64,000 nucleotides of DNA. Source: Brooklawnia cerclae (GTDB taxonomy: Bacteria; Actinomycetota; Actinomycetes; Propionibacteriales; Propionibacteriaceae). Under the pieces are notes generated by a model. That model was given only the letters and a program-made list of their open reading frames with translations. It was not told the DNA's origin and did not search any database. The translations under genes and the position numbers were made by a program. The stretch is from the NCBI RefSeq assembly GCF_011758645.1, contig NZ_JAAMOZ010000001.1, positions 1,178,001 to 1,242,000 of the forward strand, written 5' to 3'. Shown here piece after piece: positions 1-14,167 of this stretch (its first letter is position 1; each line of letters opens with the position of its first letter).

Positions 1-1443
1 GTCGTCATGGGCCTGGAGGTGCACGTCGAGCTGAACACCGCGTCCAAGATGTGGTGCGGTTGCGCCACCACCTACGGCGGGGCGCCCAACACCCACACCT
101 GCCCCGTCTGCCTGGGCCTGCCCGGTTCGCTGCCGGTCGTCAACGGCAAGGCCGTGGAGTCGGCGATCCGCATCGGGCTGGCGCTCGACTGCGGGATCGC
201 GGAGTGGTGCAGGTTCGCGCGCAAGAACTACTTCTATCCCGACATGCCCAAGGACTATCAGGTCAGCCAGTACGACGAGCCGCTGTGCTTCGACGGGGGC
301 GTCGACATCGAGTTCGACGGGGAGTCGTACCGGATCCCGATCGAGCGCGTGCACATGGAGGAGGACGCGGGCAAGCTCGTCCACGTGGGTGGCGCGGGCC
401 GCATCCAGGGCGCGGACTACTCGCTGGTCGACTACAACCGGGCGGGCGTCCCGTTGATGGAGATCGTCACCCGGCCGATCTTCGGCACGGGGACCAGGGG
501 GCCCGAGGTGGCGCGCGAGTACATGGCGTTCCTGCGCGATCTCATGCGGGCGCTCGGGGTGTCGGAGGCACGCATGGAACGCGGGAACATGCGATGCGAC
601 GCCAACGTGTCGCTCATGCCCAAGGGCGCCACGGAGCTGGGCATCCGCACCGAGACGAAGAACGTGAACTCCCTGAGATCGGTCGAGGCCGCTCTGCGCT
701 ACGAGATCTGCCGTCAGGGCGCGGTGCTGTCGTCGGGCGCCAGGGTGCGTCAGGAGACGCGGATGTGGCACGAGGAGGGTTTCACCACCGCCGGCCGGTC
801 CAAGGAGACCGCGGAGGACTACCGTTACTTCCCGGAGCCCGACCTCGTGCCGGTCGCGCCGAGCCGCGAGTGGGTCGAGGAACTGCGCGCCACGCTTCCC
901 GAGCCACCGGCCGCGCGCCGCGCCCGGCTGCAGGCGGAGTGGGGGTTCACCGATCTCGAGATGCGTGACGTGCTCGGAAACGAGGGCGCGCTCGATCTCG
1001 TCGAGCAGACGGTCGCCGCGGGCGCCGGCCCCGCTGCCGCGCGCAAGTGGTGGCTGACCGAGCTCGCCAGGCACGCGAACGAGGCCGGCATCGCGCTGGA
1101 CGAGGTGCCCATGACCCCGGCCCAGGTGACTGCGCTGCAGGCACTCGTGGACGACGGCACGCTCACCGACAAGCTCGCGCGCGTGGTGATCGAGGGTGTG
1201 CTCGCCGGTGAGGGCGACCCGGCCGAGGTGGTCGCGGCTCGCGGGCTGGCGGTCGTCTCCGACGAGGGGGCGCTGTCGAAGGCCGTGGACGAGGCGATCG
1301 CGGCTCATCCCGATGTCGCGCAGAAGATCCGCGACGGCAAGGTGCAGGCCGCCGGCGCCCTGATCGGTGCCGTCATGAAGGCCATGAGGGGGAAGGCCGA
1401 CGCGGCCCGGGTGCGAGAGCTCGTCCTCGAGAAGCTGGCCTGA
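1..1443 (+). CDS. gatB: GatB, Asp/Glu-tRNA amidotransferase subunit B (5'-truncated)
   Basis: This is the B subunit of the GatCAB amidotransferase, which converts Asp-tRNA(Asn) and/or Glu-tRNA(Gln) to the amidated forms. The reading frame is open from base 1 and enters directly into the family signature [10 protein letters not shown], so the first residues lie outside the window. The frame carries the zinc-region cysteines (CGC, CPVCLG near the start), the GatB catalytic core ([31 protein letters not shown]) and the C-terminal YqeY-like tail ending in a stop at 1441-1443. Only a few N-terminal residues should be missing. Its presence fits a non-discriminating AspRS, and the aspS gene at 59363 has the matching signature residue. 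Confidence 0.97.
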   Translation, partial: VVMGLEVHVELNTASKMWCGCATTYGGAPNTHTCPVCLGLPGSLPVVNGKAVESAIRIGLALDCGIAEWCRFARKNYFYPDMPKDYQVSQYDEPLCFDGGVDIEFDGESYRIPIERVHMEEDAGKLVHVGGAGRIQGADYSLVDYNRAGVPLMEIVTRPIFGTGTRGPEVAREYMAFLRDLMRALGVSEARMERGNMRCDANVSLMPKGATELGIRTETKNVNSLRSVEAALRYEICRQGAVLSSGARVRQETRMWHEEGFTTAGRSKETAEDYRYFPEPDLVPVAPSREWVEELRATLPEPPAARRARLQAEWGFTDLEMRDVLGNEGALDLVEQTVAAGAGPAAARKWWLTELARHANEAGIALDEVPMTPAQVTALQALVDDGTLTDKLARVVIEGVLAGEGDPAEVVAARGLAVVSDEGALSKAVDEAIAAHPDVAQKIRDGKVQAAGALIGAVMKAMRGKADAARVRELVLEKLA

Positions 1444-1458
1444 CCAGGAGTGCCGCAG

Positions 1459-1533
1459 ATGTTTCCGGGCCTGAGGGCGGCGTCCGCGAACCGATCGCCG
1501 TCGGAGGGGTCCTTGATCATGCAGGAGAATTGA
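1459..1533 (+). CDS. Possible 24-codon leader ORF before hisI
   Basis: Between gatB and hisI an ATG at 1459 is preceded by AGGAG (1446-1450) at good spacing. It opens 24 codons that end in TGA at 1531-1533, two bases before the hisI ATG. The peptide has no run of Trp or His, so it is not a classical attenuator leader. The placement would allow translational coupling to hisI. It is short and could be chance. Confidence 0.3.
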   Translation: MFPGLRAASANRSPSEGSLIMQEN

Positions 1534-1535
1534 CC

Positions 1536-1922
1536 ATGCCTTTGGCCCAGCCGCTGCCCGCCGACATCGCCGGGCGGCTCAAGCGCACAGCCGACGGGCT
1601 CGTCCCGGCCGTGGTGCAGGACGCCACCAGCGGGCGCGTCCTCATGATGGCCTGGATGTCGGACGAGTCGCTCGCCGTCACCCTCGCGACGCGCCAGGCC
1701 ACCTACTGGTCGCGCAGCCGGCAGGAGTTGTGGCGCAAGGGCGCCACCAGCGGGCACACCCAGCACGTCCGCGAGGTCAGCATCGACTGCGACGGCGACA
1801 CGCTGCTGCTGCGTGTCGACCAGATCGGCCCGGCGTGCCACACGGGCACGACGAGTTGCTTCGATGCCGGCGGGGTGCTGCTGGCTGATGAACCATCTGC
1901 CCCTGACGAGGGGGAGCGGTGA
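1536..1922 (+). CDS. hisI: HisI, phosphoribosyl-AMP cyclohydrolase
   Basis: This enzyme opens the purine ring of phosphoribosyl-AMP, the third step of histidine synthesis. The frame has the family motifs [24 protein letters not shown] and SGHTQHV, and the metal-binding DCDGD and [10 protein letters not shown] segments. At about 128 residues it is the stand-alone cyclohydrolase; the HisE pyrophosphohydrolase domain is absent. I choose the ATG at 1536 because AGGAGA (1523-1528) is correctly spaced; an in-frame TTG at 1530 is too close to it. The stop overlaps the trpE GTG (GTGA). A his gene leading a trp operon is a known actinobacterial arrangement. Confidence 0.95.
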   Translation: MPLAQPLPADIAGRLKRTADGLVPAVVQDATSGRVLMMAWMSDESLAVTLATRQATYWSRSRQELWRKGATSGHTQHVREVSIDCDGDTLLLRVDQIGPACHTGTTSCFDAGGVLLADEPSAPDEGER

Positions 1923-3478
1923 TCGATTCTCTCCGGATCAGCCCGACCCTGGACGAGTTCCGCGAGCAGGCCGCGCACCGGCGGGTGATCAGCGTCCACG
2001 CACGGCTGATCGCCGACGATCTGACACCGGTCGGCTGCTACCAGGCGTTGTGCGGCGATCGCCCCGGCACCTTCCTCTTCGAGTCTGCCGAGCAGGGCAC
2101 GTGGTCGCGCTGGTCGTTCATCGGCGTGAACGCCGGGGCCACCCTGATCGGCAGGAAGGGCGAGGCGCACTGGACAGGTCGCCCGATCACCGGCCTGCCC
2201 GTCTCCGGCAGCCCGCTCCAGATGCTCGACGCCACGCTCGGTGCCCTCCACACTCCGCGCGACCCCGAGCTGCCTCCCCTGACCTCGGGCATGGTCGGTT
2301 ATCTCGGATACGACCTGGTACGGGAGATGGAGGCCATCCCCGACACCGTGGACGACGACCTGGGCGTCCCCGACATGGTGATGATGCTGGCCTCCGACAT
2401 GGCGGTCCTCGACCATCATCGCGGCGAGGTCTGGCTGGTTGCCAACGCCATCAACTTCGACGCCTCGCCCGAGCGCGTCGACCAGGCCTGGAACGACGCC
2501 TGTGACCGCGTGCGGACGATGGCTGAGCGGCTGGCCGAGCCTCGTCCGAGCCTTCTGGCCGTGCGGGCGTCCCGGACCGAGCCCGAAGTCAGGCGGCAGC
2601 GCACCCCCGAACAGTTCCACGCCATGGTCGAGGCCGCTCGCGAACGGATCTTCGCCGGTGACATCTTCCAGGTGGTACCCAGCCAGCGCTTCGAGGTCGA
2701 CACCGATGCCGACCCGTTCGCGATCTACCGGGAGCTGCGGGTCACCAACCCGAGCCCCTACCTCTATCTGCTGCGGCTCGAGGACGACGGTGAGCGGTTC
2801 GCGCTCGTGGGGTCGAGCCCGGAGGCGCTGGTGACGGTCAAGGACGGGCTGGCCACCACCCGGCCGATCGCGGGCACCCGCCCCAGGGGGGCGAACCCGG
2901 CCGACGACCTGGCACTCGAGCACGAGCTGCTGGCCGACGAGAAGGAGCGCGCCGAGCACGTGATGCTCGTCGACCTGGGCCGCAACGACCTGGGCCGTGT
3001 GTGCGATCCGGGTACGGTCGAGGTGACCGAGTTCATGTCGGTGCACCGCTACAGCCATGTGATGCACCTGGAGGCGAGTGTCACCGGGCGCGTCCAGTCC
3101 GGGCGCAGCGCCCTCGACGTGACCATGGCCTGCTTCCCGGCGGGCACGCTGTCGGGGGCCCCCAAGGTCAGCGCCATGACGATCATCGACGGCCTGGAGT
3201 CCACTCGGCGTGGTCCCTACGGCGGGGTCGTCGGCTATCTCGACTTCGCGGGCGACTCGGACGCGGCCATCGCGATCCGCACCGCGCTGGTCAAGGACGG
3301 GGTGGCCTACGTCCAGGCCGGTGCCGGGATCGTGGCCGACTCGGTCCCCGAGCGTGAGGACGCCGAGTGCCGCAACAAGGCGGCGGCCGTGCTGGGGGCT
3401 GTCGCCCGGGCGAACGGCACCGTCGAGTTGTCACCTCGACCCGGTAGCCTCGACGGCAGGCGAGAGGGGGAAAGGTGA
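1919..3478 (+). CDS. trpE: TrpE, anthranilate synthase component I
   Basis: Converts chorismate to anthranilate using ammonia supplied by a TrpG partner, which is not in this window. The protein is 519 residues. The N-terminal segment contains [18 protein letters not shown], matching the region that forms the tryptophan feedback site (LLES-type motif). The chorismate-binding domain carries [20 protein letters not shown] and [16 protein letters not shown]. The GTG start overlaps the hisI stop by 4 bases, and the stop overlaps trpC in the same way, so translation is probably coupled. No trpG or trpD is adjacent. Confidence 0.97.
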   Translation: MIDSLRISPTLDEFREQAAHRRVISVHARLIADDLTPVGCYQALCGDRPGTFLFESAEQGTWSRWSFIGVNAGATLIGRKGEAHWTGRPITGLPVSGSPLQMLDATLGALHTPRDPELPPLTSGMVGYLGYDLVREMEAIPDTVDDDLGVPDMVMMLASDMAVLDHHRGEVWLVANAINFDASPERVDQAWNDACDRVRTMAERLAEPRPSLLAVRASRTEPEVRRQRTPEQFHAMVEAARERIFAGDIFQVVPSQRFEVDTDADPFAIYRELRVTNPSPYLYLLRLEDDGERFALVGSSPEALVTVKDGLATTRPIAGTRPRGANPADDLALEHELLADEKERAEHVMLVDLGRNDLGRVCDPGTVEVTEFMSVHRYSHVMHLEASVTGRVQSGRSALDVTMACFPAGTLSGAPKVSAMTIIDGLESTRRGPYGGVVGYLDFAGDSDAAIAIRTALVKDGVAYVQAGAGIVADSVPEREDAECRNKAAAVLGAVARANGTVELSPRPGSLDGRREGER

Positions 3479-4269
3479 GCGTCCTGGACGACATCATCGT
3501 CGGTGTGCGCGCGGACATGGCCGTGCGCGAGGCGGCGATCGGGCTGGACGAGCTGGTCGACCGCGCGTTCGCTGCGCCGGAGCCCCGTGATCCCTTGCCC
3601 GGGTTTCGTGCACCCGGCCTGTCGGTGATAGCCGAGGTCAAGCGTTCCAGCCCGTCGAAGGGTGCGCTGGCCGACATCCCCGATCCGGAGGAGCTCGCCT
3701 TGGCCTATGCGGCCGGTGGCGCCGCTGCGATCTCGGTGCTGACCGAGCGCCGCCGTTTCGGGGGGAGCCTCGATGATCTCGTGCGCATCCGCTCCCGGGT
3801 CGATCGGCCGATCCTGCGCAAGGATTTCACCGTCGAGCCGTACCAGATCTACGAGGCTCGGGCCCACGGCGCCGACCTCGTCCTGCTCATCGTCGCGGCC
3901 CTCGACGACGCCACGCTGGAGCGGCTGTACACGCTGTCGCTGGAACTGGGCCTGACCCCGCTCGTCGAGGTGCACACGCCGGACGAGGCACGGCGAGCCG
4001 CCGGGCTGGGTGCCGCACTGATCGGCATCAACAACCGCAACCTCAAGACACTGACCGTCGACCTCGGCATGTTCGAGCGGATCGTCCCGCTGGTGCCCGC
4101 AGGCGCGGTGAAGGTGGCCGAGTCCGGGATCCTCACCGCGGGTGACGCCGCACGCGTCCGCTCCGCCGGCGCCGACGTGATCCTCGTCGGTGAGGCACTC
4201 GTGACCCATGACAACCCCCGAGTGGCGATCGCCGAGTTGATCGCCGCCGCCGACGCTGGAACCAGGTGA
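3475..4269 (+). CDS. trpC: TrpC, indole-3-glycerol phosphate synthase
   Basis: Closes the indole ring from CdRP to indole-3-glycerol phosphate. The 264-residue TIM barrel shows the family residues in [11 protein letters not shown], the catalytic lysine in [16 protein letters not shown] and VAESGI. It is a single-function TrpC with no TrpF domain fused to it, so the preceding isomerase step must come from elsewhere (see the PriA-like hisA at 38114). The GTG start overlaps the trpE stop, and the stop overlaps the trpB GTG. Confidence 0.97.
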   Translation: MSVLDDIIVGVRADMAVREAAIGLDELVDRAFAAPEPRDPLPGFRAPGLSVIAEVKRSSPSKGALADIPDPEELALAYAAGGAAAISVLTERRRFGGSLDDLVRIRSRVDRPILRKDFTVEPYQIYEARAHGADLVLLIVAALDDATLERLYTLSLELGLTPLVEVHTPDEARRAAGLGAALIGINNRNLKTLTVDLGMFERIVPLVPAGAVKVAESGILTAGDAARVRSAGADVILVGEALVTHDNPRVAIAELIAAADAGTR

Positions 4270-5555
4270 TGCCGACCATGACGATTGACCAGGGACGACC
4301 AGGAACCGGTGACGCGAGCCCGGGTGGGCTGCCCGACGCCCGAGGACACTTCGGTGAGTTCGGCGGCACCTTCGTGCCGGAGGCGTTGCACGCGGCGCTC
4401 GACGAGTTGATCCGCGCCTTCGAGGACTCGCGCACCGATCCGGAGTTCGCGGCGGAGCTCGCCGATCTGCAGGCGAACTACACCGGTCGGCCCAGTCCGA
4501 TCACCGAGGCCAAGCGGTTCAGCCAGTACTGCGGGAACGCCCGGGTGGTGCTCAAGCGCGAGGATCTCAACCACACCGGCTCGCACAAGATCAACAACGT
4601 GCTCGGCCAGGGCCTGCTGACCCGGCGCATGGGCAAGACCCGCGTGATCGCCGAGACGGGTGCGGGCCAGCACGGTGTGGCGACAGCCACCGTGGCCGCC
4701 CTGATGGGTTTCGAGTGCCGGGTCTACATGGGCAAGGTCGACACCGAGCGCCAGGCGCTCAACGTCGCCCGGATGCAGTTGCTCGGCGCCGAGGTCGTGG
4801 CGGTCGAGGCCGGCAGCCGCACCCTGAAGGACGCGATGAACGAGGCGATGCGCGACTGGGTGACCAACGTCGATACCACCCATTACCTCATCGGGTCGGT
4901 CAGCGGCCCTCATCCGTTCCCGATGATCGTTCGCGAGTTCCAGCGGGTGATCGGTGCCGAGGCGCGCGTCCAGGTGCGCGAGCGGTTCGGGCAGTTGCCC
5001 GACGCGGTCTGCGCCTGTGTCGGCGGCGGATCCAACGCCATGGGGATCTTCGCCGACTTCATCGAGGACGAAGGTGTGGCGCTCTACGGCTTCGAGGCCG
5101 GGGGATCGGGGATCGAGACCGGCCTGCATGCCGCGGCGATCAACGGCGGCAGCGTCGGGGTTCTGCACGGCACCCGCACCTACGTGCTGCAGGACGCCGA
5201 CGGACAGACGATCGAGTCGCACTCGATCTCGGCAGGACTGGACTATCCGGGCGTCGGCCCGGAGCACTCGTGGCTGGCGCGAACCGGCCGGGCGACCTAC
5301 GAGACCATCACCGACGCGGAGGCCATGGACGCGTTCCTGCTCCTCAGCCGCACGGAGGGAATCATGCCGGCGATCGAGTCGGCCCACGCCGTGGCCGGGG
5401 CGCGGCGCCTGGGCCTGCGTATCGCCGAACAGGATCCGGACGCCCGCCCGTTGATCCTCATCAACATCTCGGGGCGTGGAGACAAGGACGTGGACACGGC
5501 CATGGCGTATTTCGGCGTCCGTGGCGAGGCGGACCATTCGACAGGAGCGTTGTGA
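4266..5555 (+). CDS. trpB: TrpB, tryptophan synthase beta chain
   Basis: PLP enzyme joining indole and serine to make tryptophan, working as a complex with TrpA. The 429-residue frame has the PLP lysine in HTGSHKINN, the substrate loop ETGAGQHG and the phosphate-binding [12 protein letters not shown]. The reading frame starts at GTG 4266, overlapping the trpC stop; ATGs at 4269 and 4278 are also in frame, and which one is used is unclear. The stop at 5553-5555 overlaps the trpA ATG by one base. Confidence 0.97.
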   Translation: MMPTMTIDQGRPGTGDASPGGLPDARGHFGEFGGTFVPEALHAALDELIRAFEDSRTDPEFAAELADLQANYTGRPSPITEAKRFSQYCGNARVVLKREDLNHTGSHKINNVLGQGLLTRRMGKTRVIAETGAGQHGVATATVAALMGFECRVYMGKVDTERQALNVARMQLLGAEVVAVEAGSRTLKDAMNEAMRDWVTNVDTTHYLIGSVSGPHPFPMIVREFQRVIGAEARVQVRERFGQLPDAVCACVGGGSNAMGIFADFIEDEGVALYGFEAGGSGIETGLHAAAINGGSVGVLHGTRTYVLQDADGQTIESHSISAGLDYPGVGPEHSWLARTGRATYETITDAEAMDAFLLLSRTEGIMPAIESAHAVAGARRLGLRIAEQDPDARPLILINISGRGDKDVDTAMAYFGVRGEADHSTGAL

Positions 5556-6427
5556 TGAGCACCACGGTCGACCCCCGGCTCGGCATCAGCGGGCATGTGC
5601 TGCGGGACGCGAAGGCTGCCGGACGCGCCGCCCTGGTCGGTTACCTCCCCGTCGGCTATCCCGACGTCGACCACTCGATCGAGGCCATGCGCGCGCTGGC
5701 GCAGGGAACCGACGGGATCGGCGTCGACATGGTCGAGATCGGCATGCCGTACTCCGATCCGATGATGGACGGGCTGGCGATCCAGCACGCCACCACCCGG
5801 GCGCTGGAGCGCGGGGTACGCACCCATGATGTGTTCCGGGCCGTCGAGGCGGTGGCCGTGGCCGGGGCCGTGCCGCTGGTGATGATCTACTGGAACCTCG
5901 TCGAGCAGTACGGGGTGGAGGCCTTCGCCCGCGACCTGGCAGCGGCGGGCGGCGCGGGTCTCATCACCCCCGACCTGACGCCCGACGAGGCAGGGCCGTG
6001 GCTCGACGCCTCCGACGCCCAGGGACTCGACCGGGTCTTCCTGATCGCGCCGAGTTCGACCGACGAGCGGATCGCGATGACGATGGCGAACTGCCGGGGC
6101 TGGGTGTACGCGACCTCGGTGATGGGGGTCACCGGGGTGCGGACGCAGACCTCGTCCGCGGCGCCGGTGATCGTCGATCGTGCCCGCGCAGCCGACCCGA
6201 GCCTTCCCGTCGGGGTCGGGCTCGGGGTGTCCAACGGCGATCAGGCTTCTGTCGTCGGGTCTTACGCCGATGCCGTGATCGTCGGCTCCGCGCTGGTCAA
6301 GTGCCTGATCGACGCGGAGGACGCGGGCAGCGCCGATCTGGTTCGGTTGCGCGAGCGCGTCGCCGACCTGGCCGCCGGGGTACGTCGTCCGGTCGTGCCG
6401 GACGACGCGACCGTGCGCGGGGGGTGA
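5555..6427 (+). CDS. trpA: TrpA, tryptophan synthase alpha chain
   Basis: Cleaves indole-3-glycerol phosphate to indole, which is channelled to TrpB. The protein is about 290 residues from ATG 5555. Its frame is open much further upstream, but that part is antigenic shadow of trpB, and the one-base overlap with the trpB stop sets the start. Catalytic Glu and Asp are visible in VEIGMPYSDPMMDG. Other family motifs are GLITPDLTPDEA, FLIAPSSTDERI and VGLGVSNGDQ with VGSALVK. Confidence 0.96.
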   Translation: MSTTVDPRLGISGHVLRDAKAAGRAALVGYLPVGYPDVDHSIEAMRALAQGTDGIGVDMVEIGMPYSDPMMDGLAIQHATTRALERGVRTHDVFRAVEAVAVAGAVPLVMIYWNLVEQYGVEAFARDLAAAGGAGLITPDLTPDEAGPWLDASDAQGLDRVFLIAPSSTDERIAMTMANCRGWVYATSVMGVTGVRTQTSSAAPVIVDRARAADPSLPVGVGLGVSNGDQASVVGSYADAVIVGSALVKCLIDAEDAGSADLVRLRERVADLAAGVRRPVVPDDATVRGG

Positions 6428-6431
6428 GCAG

Positions 6432-7316
6432 ATGATCCTCCTGGAGATTCCGAGCCCGCCGTCGCGGGGGTTCTTCATCGGGCCCTTCGAGATCCGCTAC
6501 TACGCGCTGTTCATCCTCGCGGGCATCTTCCTCGCGGCCTGGCTCGGCAGCAAGCGGTTCGTGGCGCGCGGCGGCAGCAGCGAGAAGTTCGACGCGTCGG
6601 TGCTGGTCACCGTGCTGGTCGGCATCGTCGGGGCGCGGCTGTACCACGTGATCACCGACTACCAGCTGTACTTCGGGCCGGGACGCAACCCTTGGCAGGC
6701 GTTCAACATCCGGGCGGGTGGCCTGGGCATCTGGGGTGGGGTGGCCCTCGGAGCGGTCGCACTGTGGTTCATGTGCCGCCGGTATCGCCTCGACTTCGGG
6801 TCGTTCGCCGACGTGCTGGCCCCGGGCGTGCTGTTCGCGCAGGCGATCGGGCGGCTGGGCAACTGGTTCAACCAGGAGCTCTTCGGGCGTCCCACCACGT
6901 TGCCGTGGGGCCTGCACATCGATCCTCAGTACCGGCCGGACGGTTACGAGCAGTACGACACGTTCCACCCCACGTTCCTCTACGAGCTGGTCTGGGACAC
7001 GGCCGGGGGCTTCGTCCTGCTGTGGGTCGAGCGCCGGTTCAAGTTGGGGCGAGGCAAACTGTTCACCGCCTACGTGGCCTGGTACACGTTCGGGCGGTTC
7101 TTCATCGAGGCACTCCGCATCGACCCCGTCAACCACGTCGGGGCCTTCCGGCTGAACAACTATGTCTCGGTGATTGTGTTCGTCGCGGCAGTCGCTACGC
7201 TGGTGTGGCAGCTGCGTCGTGTCCCTGGCGTGCGGCTCTGGCCGTTCGGCTTCGCCGTGCCCCAGGGATCACTGGTACCGGCCCGACCTCGCCCAGAGCG
7301 CGCGGCCACCGACTAA
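6432..7316 (+). CDS. lgt: Lgt, prolipoprotein diacylglyceryl transferase
   Basis: Integral membrane enzyme that transfers diacylglycerol to the lipobox cysteine of prolipoproteins. The 294-residue protein has several hydrophobic segments and the signatures IRAGGLGIWGG, IGRLGNWFNQELFG and HPTFLYE. It follows trpA by four bases, the position it holds in other actinobacterial trp operons, so it is probably cotranscribed. The C-terminal tail after the last membrane segment is short and basic. Confidence 0.96.
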   Translation: MILLEIPSPPSRGFFIGPFEIRYYALFILAGIFLAAWLGSKRFVARGGSSEKFDASVLVTVLVGIVGARLYHVITDYQLYFGPGRNPWQAFNIRAGGLGIWGGVALGAVALWFMCRRYRLDFGSFADVLAPGVLFAQAIGRLGNWFNQELFGRPTTLPWGLHIDPQYRPDGYEQYDTFHPTFLYELVWDTAGGFVLLWVERRFKLGRGKLFTAYVAWYTFGRFFIEALRIDPVNHVGAFRLNNYVSVIVFVAAVATLVWQLRRVPGVRLWPFGFAVPQGSLVPARPRPERAATD

Positions 7317-7340
7317 AACACTGGTCCACATTGCGGCCAA

Positions 7341-7356
7341 GTAACGACCCCGTAAC
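7341..7356 (+). promoter_or_regulatory. Putative GlnR box upstream of gltB
   Basis: The sequence GTAAC, six bases, GTAAC lies about 60 bp before the gltB start. It matches the known actinobacterial GlnR box layout (gTnAc-n6-GaAAc) with one deviation in the second half-site. A candidate -10 hexamer TACGCT follows at about 7367. GlnR control of glutamate synthase would be expected, but the regulator itself is not in the window. Confidence 0.55.
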
Positions 7357-7415
7357 CGCGCCTGCCTACGCTCGGTTCGTTTCATGCCCCGACGGGGCGA
7401 GGAATGGGAGGACAG

Positions 7416-11942
<4,527 letters not shown>

Positions 11943-11971
11943 CGTGACGACGAGACGATTGGAGGCCACTC

Positions 11972-13435
11972 GTGGCTGACCCGACTGGTTTCATGACGAC
12001 TCCGCGCGAGGTCGCGGGGCGGCGCCCGACCGACGAGCGTGTCGGCGACTGGGACGAGGTCTACCCCGGCACACCCGGGCTCGCGCTGCTGCCGATCATC
12101 AGCAAGCAGGCCGGACGCTGCATGGACTGCGGCATCCCGTTCTGTCATAACGGCTGTCCGCTGGGTAACCTGATCCCGGAGTGGAACGACCTGCTGTGGC
12201 GCGACGAGTGGCAGGACGCGCTCGACCGGTTGCACGCGACGAACAACTTCCCGGAGTTCACCGGGCGCCTGTGCCCGGCACCGTGTGAGACCGCCTGTGT
12301 CGAGGGCATCAACCGTGACCCCGTGACCATCAAGAACATCGAGGTCTCGATCATCGACAAGGGATGGGCCGACCGCCGCGTCACTCCGCAACTGGCCGAC
12401 TGGCACACCCTGAAGACAGTCGCGGTCGTCGGGTCGGGTCCCTCCGGGCTCGCCGTGGCTCAGCAGCTCACGAGGGCCGGGCACACGGTCGTCGTGTACG
12501 AGCGGGCGGACGCGATCGGCGGCCTTATGCGCTACGGCATCCCGAACTTCAAGATGGAGAAGTCGGTGCTCGATCGCCGGCTCAAGCAGATGACGCTGGA
12601 GGGCACCACCTTCAAGCCGTCGACCAACATCGGCATCGACATCACCGGCGAGCAGCTCCTGGAACGGTTCGACGCCGTCGTCCTCGCGATCGGCTCCACC
12701 CGCCCGCGTGATCTCAAGGCGCCGGGCCGCGAGCTGGCCGGCATCCACCAGGCGATGGAGTACCTGCCGCAGGCGACCAAGGCTCTCACCCGTGAGGTGC
12801 CCGACCAGATCACCGCGGAGGGCAAGGACGTCGTCGTTATCGGCGGCGGCGACACCTCCAACGACTGCCTCGGCACCGCGCTGCGGCAGGGCGCCCGGTC
12901 GGTGACGCAGCTGGAGATCATGCCTCATCCGCCGGCCGATCGTCCCGACTCGCAGCCGTGGCCGACCTATCCGATGATCTACCGGGTGGCTTCGGCGAAC
13001 GAGGAGGGCGGCGAGCGTCTCTACAGCGTGAACACCGCGGAGTTCCTCGGCGAGAACGGCGCGGTCAGCGGGCTGCGCATCGTCGAGGTCGGGGGACCGC
13101 AGACCAGGTTCGCGCCCATCGAGGGCACCGAGCGCGTGATCCCGGCCCAGCTCGTGCTGCTGGCGATGGGCTTCCTCGGCCCGGAGGCCGATGGCGTCGT
13201 CTCCCAGCTGGGGGTGGATCTGGACGAGCGCGGGAACATCGTGCGCGACCACAACTATCAGACCGCGATCCCCGGGGTTTTCGCCTGCGGCGACGCCGGA
13301 CGCGGCCAGTCGTTGATCGTCTGGGCGATAGCCGAGGGCAGAAGCTGCGCCAACGGCGTGGACGCGTTCCTGACCGGCGAGACCAGTGCGCTTCCGCGCC
13401 CGATCAACCCGTCCGACCGGCAGTTGATGGCCTGA
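11972..13435 (+). CDS. gltD: GltD, glutamate synthase small subunit
   Basis: Flavoprotein that passes electrons from NADPH through FAD and 4Fe-4S clusters to GltB. The 487-residue protein has the N-terminal cysteine sets CMDCGIPFCHNGCP and CPAPCETAC, a first dinucleotide fold (VVGSGPSGLAVA), a second (VVIGGGDTSNDC) and the C-terminal GVFACGDAGRGQSLIVWAI. The start is GTG 11972, with GGAGG at 11961-11965. It sits 29 bases after gltB and is surely cotranscribed with it. Confidence 0.97.
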   Translation: MADPTGFMTTPREVAGRRPTDERVGDWDEVYPGTPGLALLPIISKQAGRCMDCGIPFCHNGCPLGNLIPEWNDLLWRDEWQDALDRLHATNNFPEFTGRLCPAPCETACVEGINRDPVTIKNIEVSIIDKGWADRRVTPQLADWHTLKTVAVVGSGPSGLAVAQQLTRAGHTVVVYERADAIGGLMRYGIPNFKMEKSVLDRRLKQMTLEGTTFKPSTNIGIDITGEQLLERFDAVVLAIGSTRPRDLKAPGRELAGIHQAMEYLPQATKALTREVPDQITAEGKDVVVIGGGDTSNDCLGTALRQGARSVTQLEIMPHPPADRPDSQPWPTYPMIYRVASANEEGGERLYSVNTAEFLGENGAVSGLRIVEVGGPQTRFAPIEGTERVIPAQLVLLAMGFLGPEADGVVSQLGVDLDERGNIVRDHNYQTAIPGVFACGDAGRGQSLIVWAIAEGRSCANGVDAFLTGETSALPRPINPSDRQLMA

Positions 13436-13454
13436 GGCGGGCGGTCAGTCTGGT

Positions 13455-13724
13455 TCAGCGCGGACGGTAGATGTCAGAACGGTGATCGATGGCGACAATC
13501 GTGACGCGGCCGTCGTCGATGCGGTAGATGACGCGGTAGTCACCGCGGCGAGCGCTGTGCAGGCCCTCCATGTCGAGGCGCGGTGCTTTGCCCACGCGGC
13601 GCGGGTTGTCGGCCAGCGGGCCGTAGACGAACTCGATCACCGCGAGACTCACTCGTTCGGGTAGCCGCTGGAGTGCGCGCTTGGCTCGCGGGGACCAGGC
13701 GATCGGATGTGGTTCGTCAGTCAC
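13455..13724 (-). CDS. RelE/ParE-family toxin
   Basis: An 89-residue protein with the compact RelE/ParE pattern: WSPRAKRALQRLPERV near the N terminus, PLADNPRRVGKAPRL in the middle, and the C-terminal RRGDYRVIYRIDDGRV followed by DHRSDIYR. Known members are mRNA interferases or gyrase poisons blocked by a cognate antitoxin. The GTG start overlaps the stop of the Phd-type gene by 8 bases, the normal antitoxin-first order. RelE-like endonuclease action is more likely than ParE action from the basic C-terminal core, but I cannot settle it. Confidence 0.85.
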   Translation of the reverse strand: MTDEPHPIAWSPRAKRALQRLPERVSLAVIEFVYGPLADNPRRVGKAPRLDMEGLHSARRGDYRVIYRIDDGRVTIVAIDHRSDIYRPR

Positions 13725-14001
13725 GGCTGATCAACCGGAGCGCTGCGTCCTTGTCCAGAACCTCGGCCGACTCGTTCGTGAGCTCGTCGAGGCTGTCGCG
13801 GATCTCTGCGAGCAGCGCCGGACGGGCCAGGATGTCGAGTGTCTCTTCCAGCGACTCCAGGTCGTCGATGCTCACCACGACGGCCGCGGGCCTGCCGTGC
13901 TTGGTGATCACCACTCGGTGGTGTTCACGCTCCACCTGGTCCACCAACTCCGAGAGATGGTTCTTGGCGTCTCTCAAAGCCATCTGCGGGTCGACCGACA
14001 T
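13717..14001 (-). CDS. Phd/YefM-family antitoxin
   Basis: A 94-residue antitoxin. The N-terminal DNA-binding and dimerisation part has the family pattern MALRDAKNHLSELVDQVE followed by VVITKHGRPAAVVVS. The C-terminal half is acidic and helical and should wrap the toxin. The frame is open to a TTG at 14037, but ATG 14001 is preferred because a -35/-10 pair places the transcription start at or next to it. A palindrome covers the promoter, in keeping with the autorepression known for this family. Confidence 0.87.
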   Translation of the reverse strand: MSVDPQMALRDAKNHLSELVDQVEREHHRVVITKHGRPAAVVVSIDDLESLEETLDILARPALLAEIRDSLDELTNESAEVLDKDAALRLISRD

Positions 14002-14008
14002 GGCCACA

Positions 14009-14037
14009 AGTGTAGCTACAGTGTGCACCTCGATCAA
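14009..14037 (-). promoter_or_regulatory. Leaderless promoter and palindromic operator of the antitoxin-toxin pair
   Basis: On the minus strand TTGATC (14037-14032) and TACACT (14014-14009) are 17 bp apart. The -10 ends seven bases before the ATG at 14001, so the transcript would have no leader. A perfect 10-bp palindrome, TGTAGCTACA (14011-14020), overlaps the -10 box and would let the Phd-like protein block RNA polymerase. Confidence 0.6.
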
Positions 14038-14167
14038 TTGGCGACATCACCGATGACGCAGCCGTGTGACATAGTGACATCGTGCTCGGGGACCGGCCAT
14101 GCGCTGCCGACCCGCGCTGTGCCGTCGGGCGGCGAGCCCTCACAGTCGACCCACAAGGGGGTATCCC

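Noticed and set aside
1444-1535. Trp or His attenuator before hisI-trpE
   Set aside because: The short ORF lacks Trp and His runs and there is no terminator/antiterminator pair.
4715-5554. Fusion of a protein to the N terminus of TrpA
   Set aside because: The open frame is an out-of-frame reading of trpB with Arg/Gly-rich nonsense.
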